Shown here: positions 48,201 through 58,095 of the stretch, piece after piece
How the letters are laid out: every line of letters starts with the position of its first letter
Position numbering within the stretch: position 1 is the first letter of the stretch
Assembly: GCA_002077065.1 (NCBI GenBank)
Contig: NAJO01000022.1
Location: 372,001 to 436,000 of the forward strand
Source: Cryoendolithus antarcticus
Lineage: Eukaryota > Ascomycota > Dothideomycetes > Cladosporiales > Cladosporiaceae
Reading direction: 5' to 3'
Length of the DNA: 64,000 nucleotides
The notes under the pieces: generated by a model
Database searches by the model: none
What the model was told of the DNA's origin: nothing
What the model saw: only the letters and a program-made list of their open reading frames with translations
Program-made: the position numbers and the translations under genes

Positions 48201-49539
48201 CACGCTAGCGACTAAGCGTTACGCGAGTCTATTAGTTCTACTATATCTTAATGCTTACGTTCTCTTTACTCGTACTAGGCATAAAGGTATCCTCGATTAA
48301 TAAGTCCGTGCTATCCGGCTTCGTACGTGCCGCCTTACTAAGCGTAAAGTAAGCGGTAGTAGCTAATATAGTCTCTCTACCGCGATCGGATCGAATGCGA
48401 AGCGGTATCGTACCGTTATACCGTACCGTAGCGATATACTAAGCGAGTACGGAGACCTAAGACCTTACGGTGATACTAATATAGATCTATATAATATGCC
48501 GTAAGTAGACGTCAATAGCGGTATAGATCTATATACCCTACTTCTCGAGCTTATAGTAGCTATCTATTAATAGGTAGTAGTTCGGCCCTAGCATAATAAT
48601 CTTACCTCGATACCGCTTTACTCTCTACCTTCGTAGTTCGATTACCTTAGGGTAGTCGCGGCGTACGATAGCGTAGAGTTTCTTACTATAAGAGGGTTAG
48701 TAACGAGGCTATAGCTAGGCCGTAGCGATTTAGCTCGGCTAAATCGCTAGGGTACTATAGCGACTCTAATAAATGTAGTAGTAGCAGCCCTTAGCGATTT
48801 AGCGCTACGAGGGCTCTACGAGTCGTACCGGCTAACGATATTATACCGTAAGCGCATGAATTAAGCTAAGCGATGCTTACTAAAGTCCTTAATCTGCCCT
48901 AGCTCTATCTCCTCCGCTAACGCGACTTCTATTATATACTCTATCTCCGTACGGCGATAACCTCTTAATCGTTATAGAAGCCCTATCGAGTAGCGTATAC
49001 GACGAAGCCGCTACTATAACATAATAATACTATCTCTTATAAGTATGCGAAGGCTCTATTCGTCGGAGCATTGGATCTAGTAGTAGAAGTAGATAATACG
49101 GGTCTTAGGGTCGTAATCGTTAACGTAATGCTTTGTAATACTAATACCGGTACTTATAAGGAAGCGTATAAGGGTAGCTCTAGAGATAGTAACTTAATAC
49201 GTGTTAGCTAGTTATTAAACGACCTTATATATACGTAGGCCCTCGCTCTCTAACTAGTAGCCGATCTAATCGGTATAAGGCTCTAGGTCGATCCTTAGAC
49301 GAGGCATTACGTATAATTATAGAGGAAGGCGGAGGTATTAAGGTATTAAGAGCTTAAGAGCTCTAGTGTAATAGCGGTTAAGTATTACCGAAGTAAGACC
49401 GAATCGCTACGAGGCTACTACGAGGACCGAACTAGCGAAAAGAGCTACGGCTATATCTAGTTCGATACTCTAGGTATTAATACTCCTCGTGCTATGCCTC
49501 GTACTATACTCGCTTATCGCGGGCGGCTACTCGTCCTCC

Positions 49540-50690
49540 GGCTCCTCCTTTACTATCTTGTTACGCTCCTCCGCCGTAGTAGTATACCCTACCTTTACCG
49601 TATTTAGCTAATCTACCTACCTTATCGTAATAGCGAGACCCTACTCCGCCTACTCTAGTTAACCCTTAGCCGCTAATATAGCACTATCGATCTCCTCTAG
49701 ATTACCCTCGGCCGCTATCGTAGTAGTGTCGATCTCCTATAGCTTTACCTATATATCTTCTACCGAATCGTAGCTAGCCTCGTATAGCACCTCGCGCGCC
49801 TATAGCCTTTTTACTAGCACCGCCTTTATAGCTATTAGATTGATCACCGCCTCGCCGCGAGCCTTATATAGCCTCGCTAGTGCCTTACTTACTACCTCTA
49901 AGATCTAGACGTACGCCGTGCTATTCGAATATTACGTAGTTAAGCTATAGCGTACTCTAGCGCCTCCTCGATCTACGCTATCGCCTCGTAGTACGCCTCG
50001 CTAAGCTCTATGTTTGCCTTAATACGCTTCTCTCTAGTCTAGTTACTCGCCGTATTAAGGCACCGCGCCGTATATTCTATAAAGGCTAAATATCTACTAT
50101 CCTCTACTCTATCTCTAATAACCGTAGGTATCTCCCTATCCTCCTCTACCTTAGACTACGCCTTATAGCTATCCTTACTTTGCTTCCTACAAATCCGGTA
50201 TACCTCTACGCTCTTATTAAATACCCTATAAGGCCTACGACCTCTACGTATATACTAGTAGTAAGGACCTAGCTACTCTATCTCCTTACCGTTCTCTATA
50301 ACCTTACTACCGTGCTTAATCTTATAGATAGCGTATAGCCGCGACTTCTTACTATCCGTTCCGAGTACTCTACGAGCGGCGTGCTCCTTAACCTATAATA
50401 TATCCGCTAATCGAAGGTACTAGTCCTTATTACTAGGGGTTATAGTATAGCGGAAGTTATTAAGGCGGTAGCGAGGCTATAGCGATTTAGACTCTAGAGC
50501 GTCGTAGCTAGCCTCTATATACGCATCTTTATTATCTCCTTTAGGTCTAATTATATAGTAGTAGTAAGGCGGTAGCTACGGCGTTCTAATAAGGTAGTAG
50601 GTAGAGGATAGTAGTAGTGCGTAGAGCGCTAAGAGGCGGTGGAGATAGCGAGGCCATAGTGAGGTGGATAGTGGCAACCGGAGCGATAGG
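49540..50690 (+). repeat. Direct repeat copy 2 inside the RIP-mutated element
   Basis: Approximate limits; partner of the copy at 44060-45240. Anchors: AATAGCGAG at 49629, ACCCTATAAGG near 50222, GATTTAGACTCTAGAGCGTC near 50484 and GGCGGTAGCTACGGCGTTCT near 50569. Its right end (50600-50700) is less RIP-mutated than copy 1. Confidence 0.75.
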
Positions 50691-50795
50691 GTGGTAGCGA
50701 TAGTAAGGTGGTAGTGGTGGTAGTGGCGCCGAGATAGAGGTGGATGGTCTCGTGTTAGCGAGTGCACTGCGATTTGGTGACGAGTCGGACGCGCA

Positions 50796-50838
50796 GACCT
50801 CGGATCATGTTCTGAGACACTTGCTAATACTGATCAAC
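50796..50838 (-). repeat. Right terminal inverted repeat
   Basis: Inverted copy of 43846-43888, 42 of 43 positions identical. The bases just outside are GGTA on this side and GACG on the left. Confidence 0.85.
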
Positions 50839-51148
50839 GGTAATTGTCACTAGCTGCATCGATCTACAGACGCCACGGGGCGAAGCGATAAGGTTGTGGG
50901 GAGGCCGTGCCGCAGCTGTGTCAAAGACAATGGGCAAGGCCATGCAGCCTGAGTGTGAGGAAGCCACAGCATAATTTCTATACACCGTTCTCAACTCTCG
51001 TTGCCGTACATGTACAGCACCCAGTCGACCGCTGACCTAAGGCCGAAAGCGTATGCGTCTGTCAATCGCTAATTACACCGTGTTGAATGAGATCGTTCAA
51101 AGAGGATCGAGGCTCGCCGTTTACCAAATGTCGGCAAGCATACCGGTA
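50839..51148. other. 3' flank of HET copy B
   Basis: 310 bp between the right TIR and the HET-B stop, normal composition. It contains a 20-bp motif at 50871-50890 that recurs with one change at 54609-54628. No gene. Confidence 0.45.
50871..50890 (+). repeat. Short repeat near HET/NLR genes
   Basis: A 20-bp string beginning CGCCACGGGGCGA, found again at 54609-54628 with 19 of 20 matches. About 20 bp further upstream both copies also share TAGCTGC. Confidence 0.5.
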
Positions 51149-53755
51149 CTACACAATTTTGAAATACGTTCGATCCCTCTCAAGTCGCTTCTTCGCTCGC
51201 GACGAGATTGCTTCGCCATCCATCAGTCCATACACGTAAGTTTCGCCGACCAAGCGGTAGACTCCTTCGAGATCCTTGCATTTCCGAAGCAGGCAAGGGA
51301 CAGTGCATCCGAAGAGCACACATAGTATGTCGCCTTTCTGAGCTTTGCTCGGTGCAAACCCGTACAAGTCTTTCCCGGCACGCAGGGGAGGACCCTCATG
51401 GCGCACCTCAATGCAGCATCGATCCCATATCACTTCCTGCACCCGTTTGAGATATTGCTTTACAGGCTCCGGTGGTGGTGGATCGTTCTGTAGCAGCTCC
51501 TTGGTATAGATGTATCCCTCAGCAGAGTTGTTCGCTATGACCCACATGCAGGATTTGTGGGACAGCACCGGAGAATGCTCGCCGTGAGACCCTCGCTCGG
51601 CGATCAGTGAACGCCACACTCGATCAGAAACATTCTCTGCGTCTAGATCGACGCCCCTTCCAAACAGCCTACGAAGCGCCGATTCCGGTACTACGCCATT
51701 GGTGGTCGGCCCCACGACCCAAGTGACTTCGCCGATACGAAGCCCTTCGATATGAACACACGCATTGTTGTCCTGAACCAGGCTTTGAACGGAGCTGACG
51801 TCCCCTGCCACGTCAGACCAGGCGGGAGAAGGAGGTCTTATTGGAGAGAGCAAGGCGCTCCCTTTACGTCGAGCACTGGATCTCGTCACATCGTGTTCGC
51901 GCGCAGCGACATTGCTCAGGTCGATGTGCAATGCCGACTGCTTCGCGCGCTTTGACGAGGGCAAGGGGGTATCGACCTGCGCGAAGTCATCACCATGATC
52001 TTGTAGAGTGTCATGCCGCTTGCGCTTGACAGGAGTGCCTTCAGGCGGAACAAGATAGCTTGGAGGAGATACTCGTACGCTAGGCACTTGTGATGCTGAT
52101 GCGGCTCTACGACGAACGTGCTGGGACACCCCCAAGCTATCAGACGTCAGTCTTCCTGTACCATTGGCCGCATTGGTGCCGGCTTCGGTGTCAGGCTCTT
52201 CAATTGGACTTGATGAGATCGTCAGAGGCGGTGGTGGCATCTCGGTGCCAAAATGCACATTTGCCACTATGTTGTGACAGGCGTTGTAAGGGCTTTTACC
52301 GGGCATTCCGACGAAGCAATTCCCGTGTCGACGAGAACCCATCGACTTGTCTTTCAGGACGAAGTAGTCCACGGTCTGAATCCATGAGGGCAGCTTACTG
52401 AAGACGTATCCAGCTGGCGCATGCTCCGGACTTCTTTCTGGGATGGCCCACCGCCTGCATATGATATCTATGCATCTTGTAGAAGTATACACCCACCTGA
52501 CGAACCCAGCGTACACTTCCAGTAGGCTGCTTTTGTAGTCAAGGCTCGGAGGTGGGTTCTCGGTGTGCCAAGTATGGGTGTAGTCAGTGGTCAATGATCT
52601 GTATGTTTCCTTCGAGATGTTGCGGAAAGCATTGATCGTATCGCGGGGGTCTGCAGTGTCGTATGCGCTCAGAGTCGACACCAGATACTCGAGGCCTTGT
52701 AGAGGTTCTCGCTCGGTGCCTGTTACAGCAGACTGCGTCTTGAAGATGTTGTTAATCGTATCGATCAGCGAATTGGCCTTCATCAGCTCAATCGCTGTGA
52801 TTGCCTTGTGCTCGCTGCCGAGCAGACTTCGCACGCTGTCGAAGTTTTCTGCAAAGAGACTGATCCCATCACGTAGATCGTCCCAGTGCAGGCAGTCATT
52901 CCCGCAATAGACTATAGCGTCACGCGCGAAGGCGAGCTCCTGTATAATCCATCGCCTCGAGAACCACGAGCTCTGCATGAGGTACACTAGGTTGCCCCAG
53001 CTCTCTGCTTTGCCTCGATCAAGCACTAGGGCCCGCACTTCGTCAAGGTCGGATAGGTCGTCTCGGAGGAATCGAATGGCTTCCTTGCTGGCATCGTTAC
53101 CCCCACCAAGCCAGATCAGAACTTTTGCTGCCTTAGAGTAGATTTCAGACATGCGAGCCATCTGTTCTTCCTTCTCATCGGCATTGCCTTGATCTATACA
53201 CACAGCGTCGACCCAGATCTTGAGATTCTGATTCCATGCGCACTCGTTGCGAATGTTCAACAGCGCGTTATAGAGGTTCAGCTTGACCCAGAATTGATTG
53301 CGTAGTAGTTGTTGCAAATTATCGACGAGCTGACCGAGCTTTGGTCCAGATCCTGCAGTTCCATCACGTATGACGCTGAGATCGTGCAGATAGATGGGCT
53401 TTTCAACCTCTCCTCGGCCCCAGTGGTACGACAGTGCAACGTAGTCATGCTCGTCAAGCTCGTTGAAGGGGATTTGTAGGAGCTCGACGAAGATATCGTT
53501 GTCATGTGGCTCTTTCTTCTTCAAGAATACTAGGCGAGCCGTGTCCTTCGGAAGCGCAGAATATCGGTACATCTTCTTGTTCTTCTCTTGAACAGCAGCT
53601 ATCGCTTGTTTCCATCCTGCGAGACGAGGAGCATGTTGATCTTCCCGCCCTGGACCGGCTGTGGCAGGCCTCCGGGGTATTGTAGGCCGGGGCCAGATTT
53701 CAGCCTTCGCTCGGTCGTCCGCCATGGTATGCTGAGGAGGTACCACACGTGGCAC
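51149..53755 (-). CDS. HET-domain (heterokaryon incompatibility) protein, copy B
   Basis: Intronless, 868 aa (start could be Met11). HET blocks: YVALSYHWG (105-113), KIWVDAVCIDQ, ARMSEIYSKAAKVLIWLG, SSWFSRRWIIQELAFA. The region after the HET domain parallels copy A throughout: LIDTINNIFK, LQGLEYLVSTLSAYDT, DPRDTINAFRNISKETY, RRHGNCFVGMPGKSPYNACH, GLRIGEVTWVVGPTTNGVVP, then LCVLFGCTVPCLLRK and LVGETYVYGLMDGEAI. The variable part is the Ser/Pro-rich linker (about 490-640), which includes a basic patch (PVKRKRHD) that could be a nuclear signal. The two genes probably arose by tandem duplication and were later separated by the mobile element. Confidence 0.92.
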   Translation of the reverse strand: MPRVVPPQHTMADDRAKAEIWPRPTIPRRPATAGPGREDQHAPRLAGWKQAIAAVQEKNKKMYRYSALPKDTARLVFLKKKEPHDNDIFVELLQIPFNELDEHDYVALSYHWGRGEVEKPIYLHDLSVIRDGTAGSGPKLGQLVDNLQQLLRNQFWVKLNLYNALLNIRNECAWNQNLKIWVDAVCIDQGNADEKEEQMARMSEIYSKAAKVLIWLGGGNDASKEAIRFLRDDLSDLDEVRALVLDRGKAESWGNLVYLMQSSWFSRRWIIQELAFARDAIVYCGNDCLHWDDLRDGISLFAENFDSVRSLLGSEHKAITAIELMKANSLIDTINNIFKTQSAVTGTEREPLQGLEYLVSTLSAYDTADPRDTINAFRNISKETYRSLTTDYTHTWHTENPPPSLDYKSSLLEVYAGFVRWVYTSTRCIDIICRRWAIPERSPEHAPAGYVFSKLPSWIQTVDYFVLKDKSMGSRRHGNCFVGMPGKSPYNACHNIVANVHFGTEMPPPPLTISSSPIEEPDTEAGTNAANGTGRLTSDSLGVSQHVRRRAASASQVPSVRVSPPSYLVPPEGTPVKRKRHDTLQDHGDDFAQVDTPLPSSKRAKQSALHIDLSNVAAREHDVTRSSARRKGSALLSPIRPPSPAWSDVAGDVSSVQSLVQDNNACVHIEGLRIGEVTWVVGPTTNGVVPESALRRLFGRGVDLDAENVSDRVWRSLIAERGSHGEHSPVLSHKSCMWVIANNSAEGYIYTKELLQNDPPPPEPVKQYLKRVQEVIWDRCCIEVRHEGPPLRAGKDLYGFAPSKAQKGDILCVLFGCTVPCLLRKCKDLEGVYRLVGETYVYGLMDGEAISSRAKKRLERDRTYFKIV

Positions 53756-54827
53756 GTCCTGACTGATAGTTCAGGCACAGAGAAGGCTGGATCAGGCCCA
53801 CGCTATATACCAAAACAGCGGAGGCTGTGCATAGACAACAAGAGAGGCGTCCACGCCCTTACATGGGCCGACAGACGTCCAATATTGAGGCTTGCATGAA
53901 GGCGAATATTCTCTTCTTGACATTGCCTCAATGACGCAACATACTGCTCGACTGATTGGACGAGTATTGAGGCTGCCCTTCGAGCCATGAGATGCTTCCT
54001 AGAAGCACTGGATATCAACTGCAAGCGTCGTGCGCAGCAGGTAGTGAGTTTGCTTCGCCTATACGCAAAAGGCGGTGTACCGCAGCGCTGAGCAGGCAAG
54101 TCGAATACTGTCTAGCTCACAATGCTTCAACAAGGCAATCTGACCTGCATGGATACCTGTATGGGGCATCCTCAGCCCAGATGCAAACCGTGCGAAATGA
54201 CGAAGCACACCGCTTCGTTCTGGACACTCACATAAGCAACATTTGAACCTTCTACCCGTTTCCCTAGCTTGGCGGCAGAAGGAAGTGCGCTACAGCAAAC
54301 GTTTGAAAAGACGTATTACTGGCCATATTGCGGACTGAAGTGCGTGCCGTTTGAGCGAATGGCGTTGGTGCGCAAGGACAGTCGGATACATCCTGCAGGA
54401 TTGCATTCTGCGACTCTCTGTTGTAGCGGTAGCTAGAGCTGTGAATCATCTCGCAATTGTTATTAGCACGTAGTCCTTTGTTTCGGGCATGAGGTCAGGC
54501 TACCTAGTGTGCGCACGTGACAACGCCACGAACGCCACATCGTGATGACAGACCACACGACTCGAGACAGCTACACCACCTTGCGAGTAGCTGCCTTAGA
54601 CCCGCAGGCGCCACGGGGCGATGCGATATGCATGTAGCATGGCTGTGCTTGCAGCATTGTCAGTAGTGGTAAACCGTGAAGCTTTGCTTTCCGGTGAGTG
54701 ACCGAGGGATCCGCAGTCTTGTCAGGCGACGCGATGAGACTTGTCAGTAATTGCGTGACAAGCATGGTGCAGTACATCACCATAGCGCGCGATATCGAGT
54801 AGACGTTGCGTTATCACAATCGGAACG
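53756..54827. other. Divergent intergenic between HET copy B and the NLR gene
   Basis: About 1.1 kb with only short frames. Contains the 54609-54628 copy of the short repeat. No RIP-like skew. Confidence 0.45.
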
Positions 54828-57675
54828 ATGGATCCCCTGAGTCTGTGCGCGAACATCATCACCGTGCTCCAAGCCGCAAACGATGTGCTGCACATCTGCT
54901 ATGACTATCGCGCAGTGCTCAAAGACCGACCCTGGTCGTTGACTCGAGTGTACGACGAAGTGCTCGAGCTGCGTGCGATTCTCGAACAGCTCGAACTTCT
55001 GGCTAGCGATCTTAGTGACGCCGATCAACGTACCAACAACAGCATTACTCTGCTCTGTCTCGCCGACCCATCCCCACTTTCAACATGTGCACGAGAGCTG
55101 CAACATCTGCAGGACTTATTGGCACCTTCGAAGCTGTCCGGACGAGCTGGCACGCATCGACATGCTGTGATTGAGAGCCTAGGCTGGCGTTTGAAGGACA
55201 GCGAGGCAAAGACTTGTCTGACACGCCTCGAAAAGTGCAAGACGACATTGATGCTCGCTTTGACTGCTGATCAAACGTATGTGCAGGAGCTCGATTCATG
55301 ATTGGCCACCCGGCTGACTATAGGCATAGGGCTTTGCTCGTCAATCTGCGGGAAACCGCTCAGAAGATCCACGTGAAGGTTTCGTCAGTAGCTTCCAATG
55401 TCAATCGTCTCCAAGACGGTGCTGAGGGTAGATAGCTCCCGGAAAGTCCGACTCCGGTCCGTCTGACTTGTATTACAGGTGCGAAACGTCAGAAGATGCT
55501 CAAATGGCTGTCCCGTAGTGATCAAGTGGAAGAGCATAAGCAGATCCTCGCTAGTCATGTTACTGGGACAAGCTCGTGGTTTGTCAAGTCCGACCAGTTC
55601 CTGGACATTGTCCATAAATGCCAGCCTGGAGGATTCCGACTCACTGGACGCCGTAAGTATCTGCTCCGGAACGCAGAGATCTCAGGAAAATTGGAGCTGA
55701 CTTGCAAGATCAGCTGGCGCTGGGAAGACGCAGCTATTGTATGTATCTGCAGTCAGGAGACGAATATGTTCCGCTGACATGTACGTGTAGTGCGGCGGTA
55801 GTCGAAGCCTTGCGCAGGCGCTCGGATAGTGTTGACGTAGCATACTTTTATTGTAATTTCCGGAAAGGCGAGCAGTGCGATGCTGCCGTCGTTCTTGGCT
55901 CCTTGACGGCACAGCTATGCGTCGGTCAAGCTGCGATGCCGGACGAGCTCCAGCTGGCATTCGAAGAAAGCAACAACACGGAGCAGAAGCGCAAACCCGA
56001 GCTTTCGATGCTGAAGAGTGTTCTTCACACGCTGGGTGAGCGAAGTGTGCTTGTGCTCCTGGTCGATGCCCTAGACGAGTGCGCGGATAGCGCCGTGCTC
56101 GCGGATGCGCTACGAGCCATTTCAAGTCAAGCATGTGTTTTCGTCACTGGTCGCGACTCGGTAGACCACGCGCGAATCCTGCATGTCTTCTCGCGACTAC
56201 GCCTTGAGACGTACTGCGCCGAGATGAATACCGACATCGAGCTCTACGTGAAGCATCGGCTGGACCAGGATCGCGGCCTCGTTTCTCTCGATACCACAGT
56301 CAAGCAAGAGGTCGCAGTATCTCTTGGACAGCGTTCAGCCGGTATGTTCAGATGGGCGCAATGCCAGCTAGACTCGATTTGTCAGCTACAGACAGTAAGA
56401 CAGATCCGAGTAGCGCTCGAAAGCTTGCCAGCCGGTCTGAATGAGACCTATGGTCTGATCCTTCGACGTGTACCTAGGACCAGCAGTCGAGTCGTCCGCC
56501 GCGTATTGCTGTGGCTTTGCTTCTCAATTCAGCCACTGTCGCTCGACGAAGTGCACGAGGCGATCGCGATCGAGCCCGGTACCGACAGCATCGACAGTGA
56601 CGACCGGCTGATTCGTCCCGAGGCGATCCTACAACTCTGTAGTAGCCTAGTCGTTACCTCCGACGATGGGCAACTGAGCTTGGCTCACTTGTCAGTGAAG
56701 GACTACCTGCTGTCAGAGGCGGTAACGGCAGATGAAGAGACTACCGTGTACAGCATGCACGAATATGCCTGCCATGAGGAGCTTGCGGAGCTGTGCCTCA
56801 CTTACGTCTCCTTCTCCGACTTCGCAAGCGGCCCAAGCGAGTCTGCCCTGGAGTACGTTGATCGTCTACAACGCCACCCTCTCGCTCGACATGCTGCAAT
56901 TGCATGGCCGTATCACGTGAGAGGTTGTGAACCCAGCGCTGCGCTCCAAGCAAGGGTAGGACGTTTCTTCGCTCTCCACAACAGACCCTGTTTCCTGTCT
57001 TGGGTACAGGTGTTGAATGGCGACCATGCCTTCAAGTGGAATCTTTACCCAGGGTGGGCGACTCCCCTGTACCACGCATGCAGCTTTGGGCTGTACAACG
57101 CAGCCTCAAACCTTGTTGACGAAGGTGCTGAGCTCGATGTACCCGGTAGCCGCTTCGGAGGCACGGCGCTGCACGGCGCAACGTTCCGAGGCCATGTCGA
57201 GATCATGGAAATGCTGTTGAAAGCAGGCGCCGATGCGAACAAGGCTGATCATCAGCGAATCACTCCTCTACATTCAGCGGCAGTTCTTGATGATGCGAGT
57301 ATCATTGGCATGCTGCTGCGATATGGGGCATTGTCGGAAGTCAAAGATTGTGGCGGCGAGACGCCGCTAGACTGGGCTGCTCACGCCGGACAGAGTACGC
57401 TGCTGCGACTTCTGACAGTGCGCAACGACATCTCCAGTACGAAAGACGCCCCTCGTCTGGACATTCCGCCCACCACGAAGACACGTGCTCCCGTGCAAAT
57501 CTGGAGTCGACCGAAGTCTTACTTCCCGAGCCTGTACGAGAAGCGGTCAGGCATGGAGTCATCTATCATCGTAAGCGTGGAGTTCGGGAGCCCACCACTG
57601 TCACCAGCTGATACGTGGTCACTCGTGACATACGACAGTTTTGACAAGAATTCGATAGAGAGTGGATCGGAGTGA
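54828..57675 (+). CDS. NLR-type STAND protein: N-terminal domain, NACHT, ankyrin repeats
   Basis: Five exons: 54828..55276, 55324 (or 55330)..55427, 55479..55652, 55714..55738, 55791..57675; about 878 aa. The N-terminus (MDPLSLCANIITVLQAANDV) is the helical domain common on fungal NLRs. A linker follows (KWLSRSDQVEEHKQILAS, SSWFVKSDQFLDIV). The NACHT P-loop GRPGAGKT (241-248) is encoded by the 25-nt fourth exon. Walker B is LLVDALDEC (D343). A winged-helix-like region (LCFSIQPLSLDEVHEAIAI, LSLAHLSVKDYL) precedes about four ankyrin repeats (673-790; GGTALHGATFRGHVEIMEML and ITPLHSAAVL). NLRs sense a ligand through the repeats, oligomerise through NACHT and trigger a death response. Choosing the nearer AG for intron 3 would destroy the P-loop. 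Confidence 0.88.
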
Positions 57676-58095
57676 ATGGATGACAGCGAGCGCTCGGAGG
57701 ATAGAGACGAATTCGAGACCTCAGCAAACATGACTCGCGCAAACTTTATAGATCAACGCGCTGATGCGTCCCTTGATATGCATCCGCATCTGTTAGCCGT
57801 GCCATGCCAATAAGTGAAAATGCGGCCGCGGTTTCATCAGAGAGAATCAGCGGGGGGGTAAAATCACATATCCCGATGGCTTCTCATCGGTCTGATAGTG
57901 CCAGAGGCACATCAGCGGTGCAGTTATGAACACTACGCGACGCCTGAGTATAATTGACGAGTGCAGGTGAAGCAGACGCTGCGATGACGGCCTCAGCCAG
58001 GACAGCTCATGGATGCGTTTTTGCATTGATACAATATGTACACCTCTGTCTTGTCATGCTTCATCTCTTCATGTCGGTGTCCTACGAACCATCTC
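57676..58095. other. Convergent intergenic
   Basis: About 420 bp between the NLR gene and the peptidase gene, both ending here. A run of G at 57852-57858. No gene seen. Confidence 0.4.

Larger units (their letters stand above)
43846..50838. mobile_element. 7-kb RIP-mutated mobile element bounded by terminal inverted repeats
   Basis: Bounded by 43-bp inverted repeats matching at 42 positions. Inside, from about 43,985 to 50,690, CpA and TpG are almost gone while TpA and CpG abound. For example, 44041-44100 has 8 TpA, 2 CpA and no TpG, and 48721-48780 has about 11 TpA, no CpA and 1 TpG. Stops are dense in all frames and only two short chance frames survive. This is the scar of repeat-induced point mutation. 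Two diverged direct copies of a roughly 1.2-kb segment lie near the ends. The transposon class cannot be named because the coding capacity is destroyed. TIRs favour a DNA transposon, while the direct repeats could be LTR-like or show nesting. Neighbouring HET genes are unaffected. Confidence 0.8.

Noticed and set aside
43980..50700. CRISPR-like or tandem repeat array suggested by the monotonous TAG/CTA-rich text
   Set aside because: No regular spacing of repeats; the monotony comes from dinucleotide depletion typical of RIP, and only the two long direct repeats are real.
55653..55703. Nearest acceptor for NLR intron 3
   Set aside because: It keeps frame only with a destroyed P-loop and leaves a very short branch-to-acceptor distance; the AG ten bases later restores GRPGAGKT.
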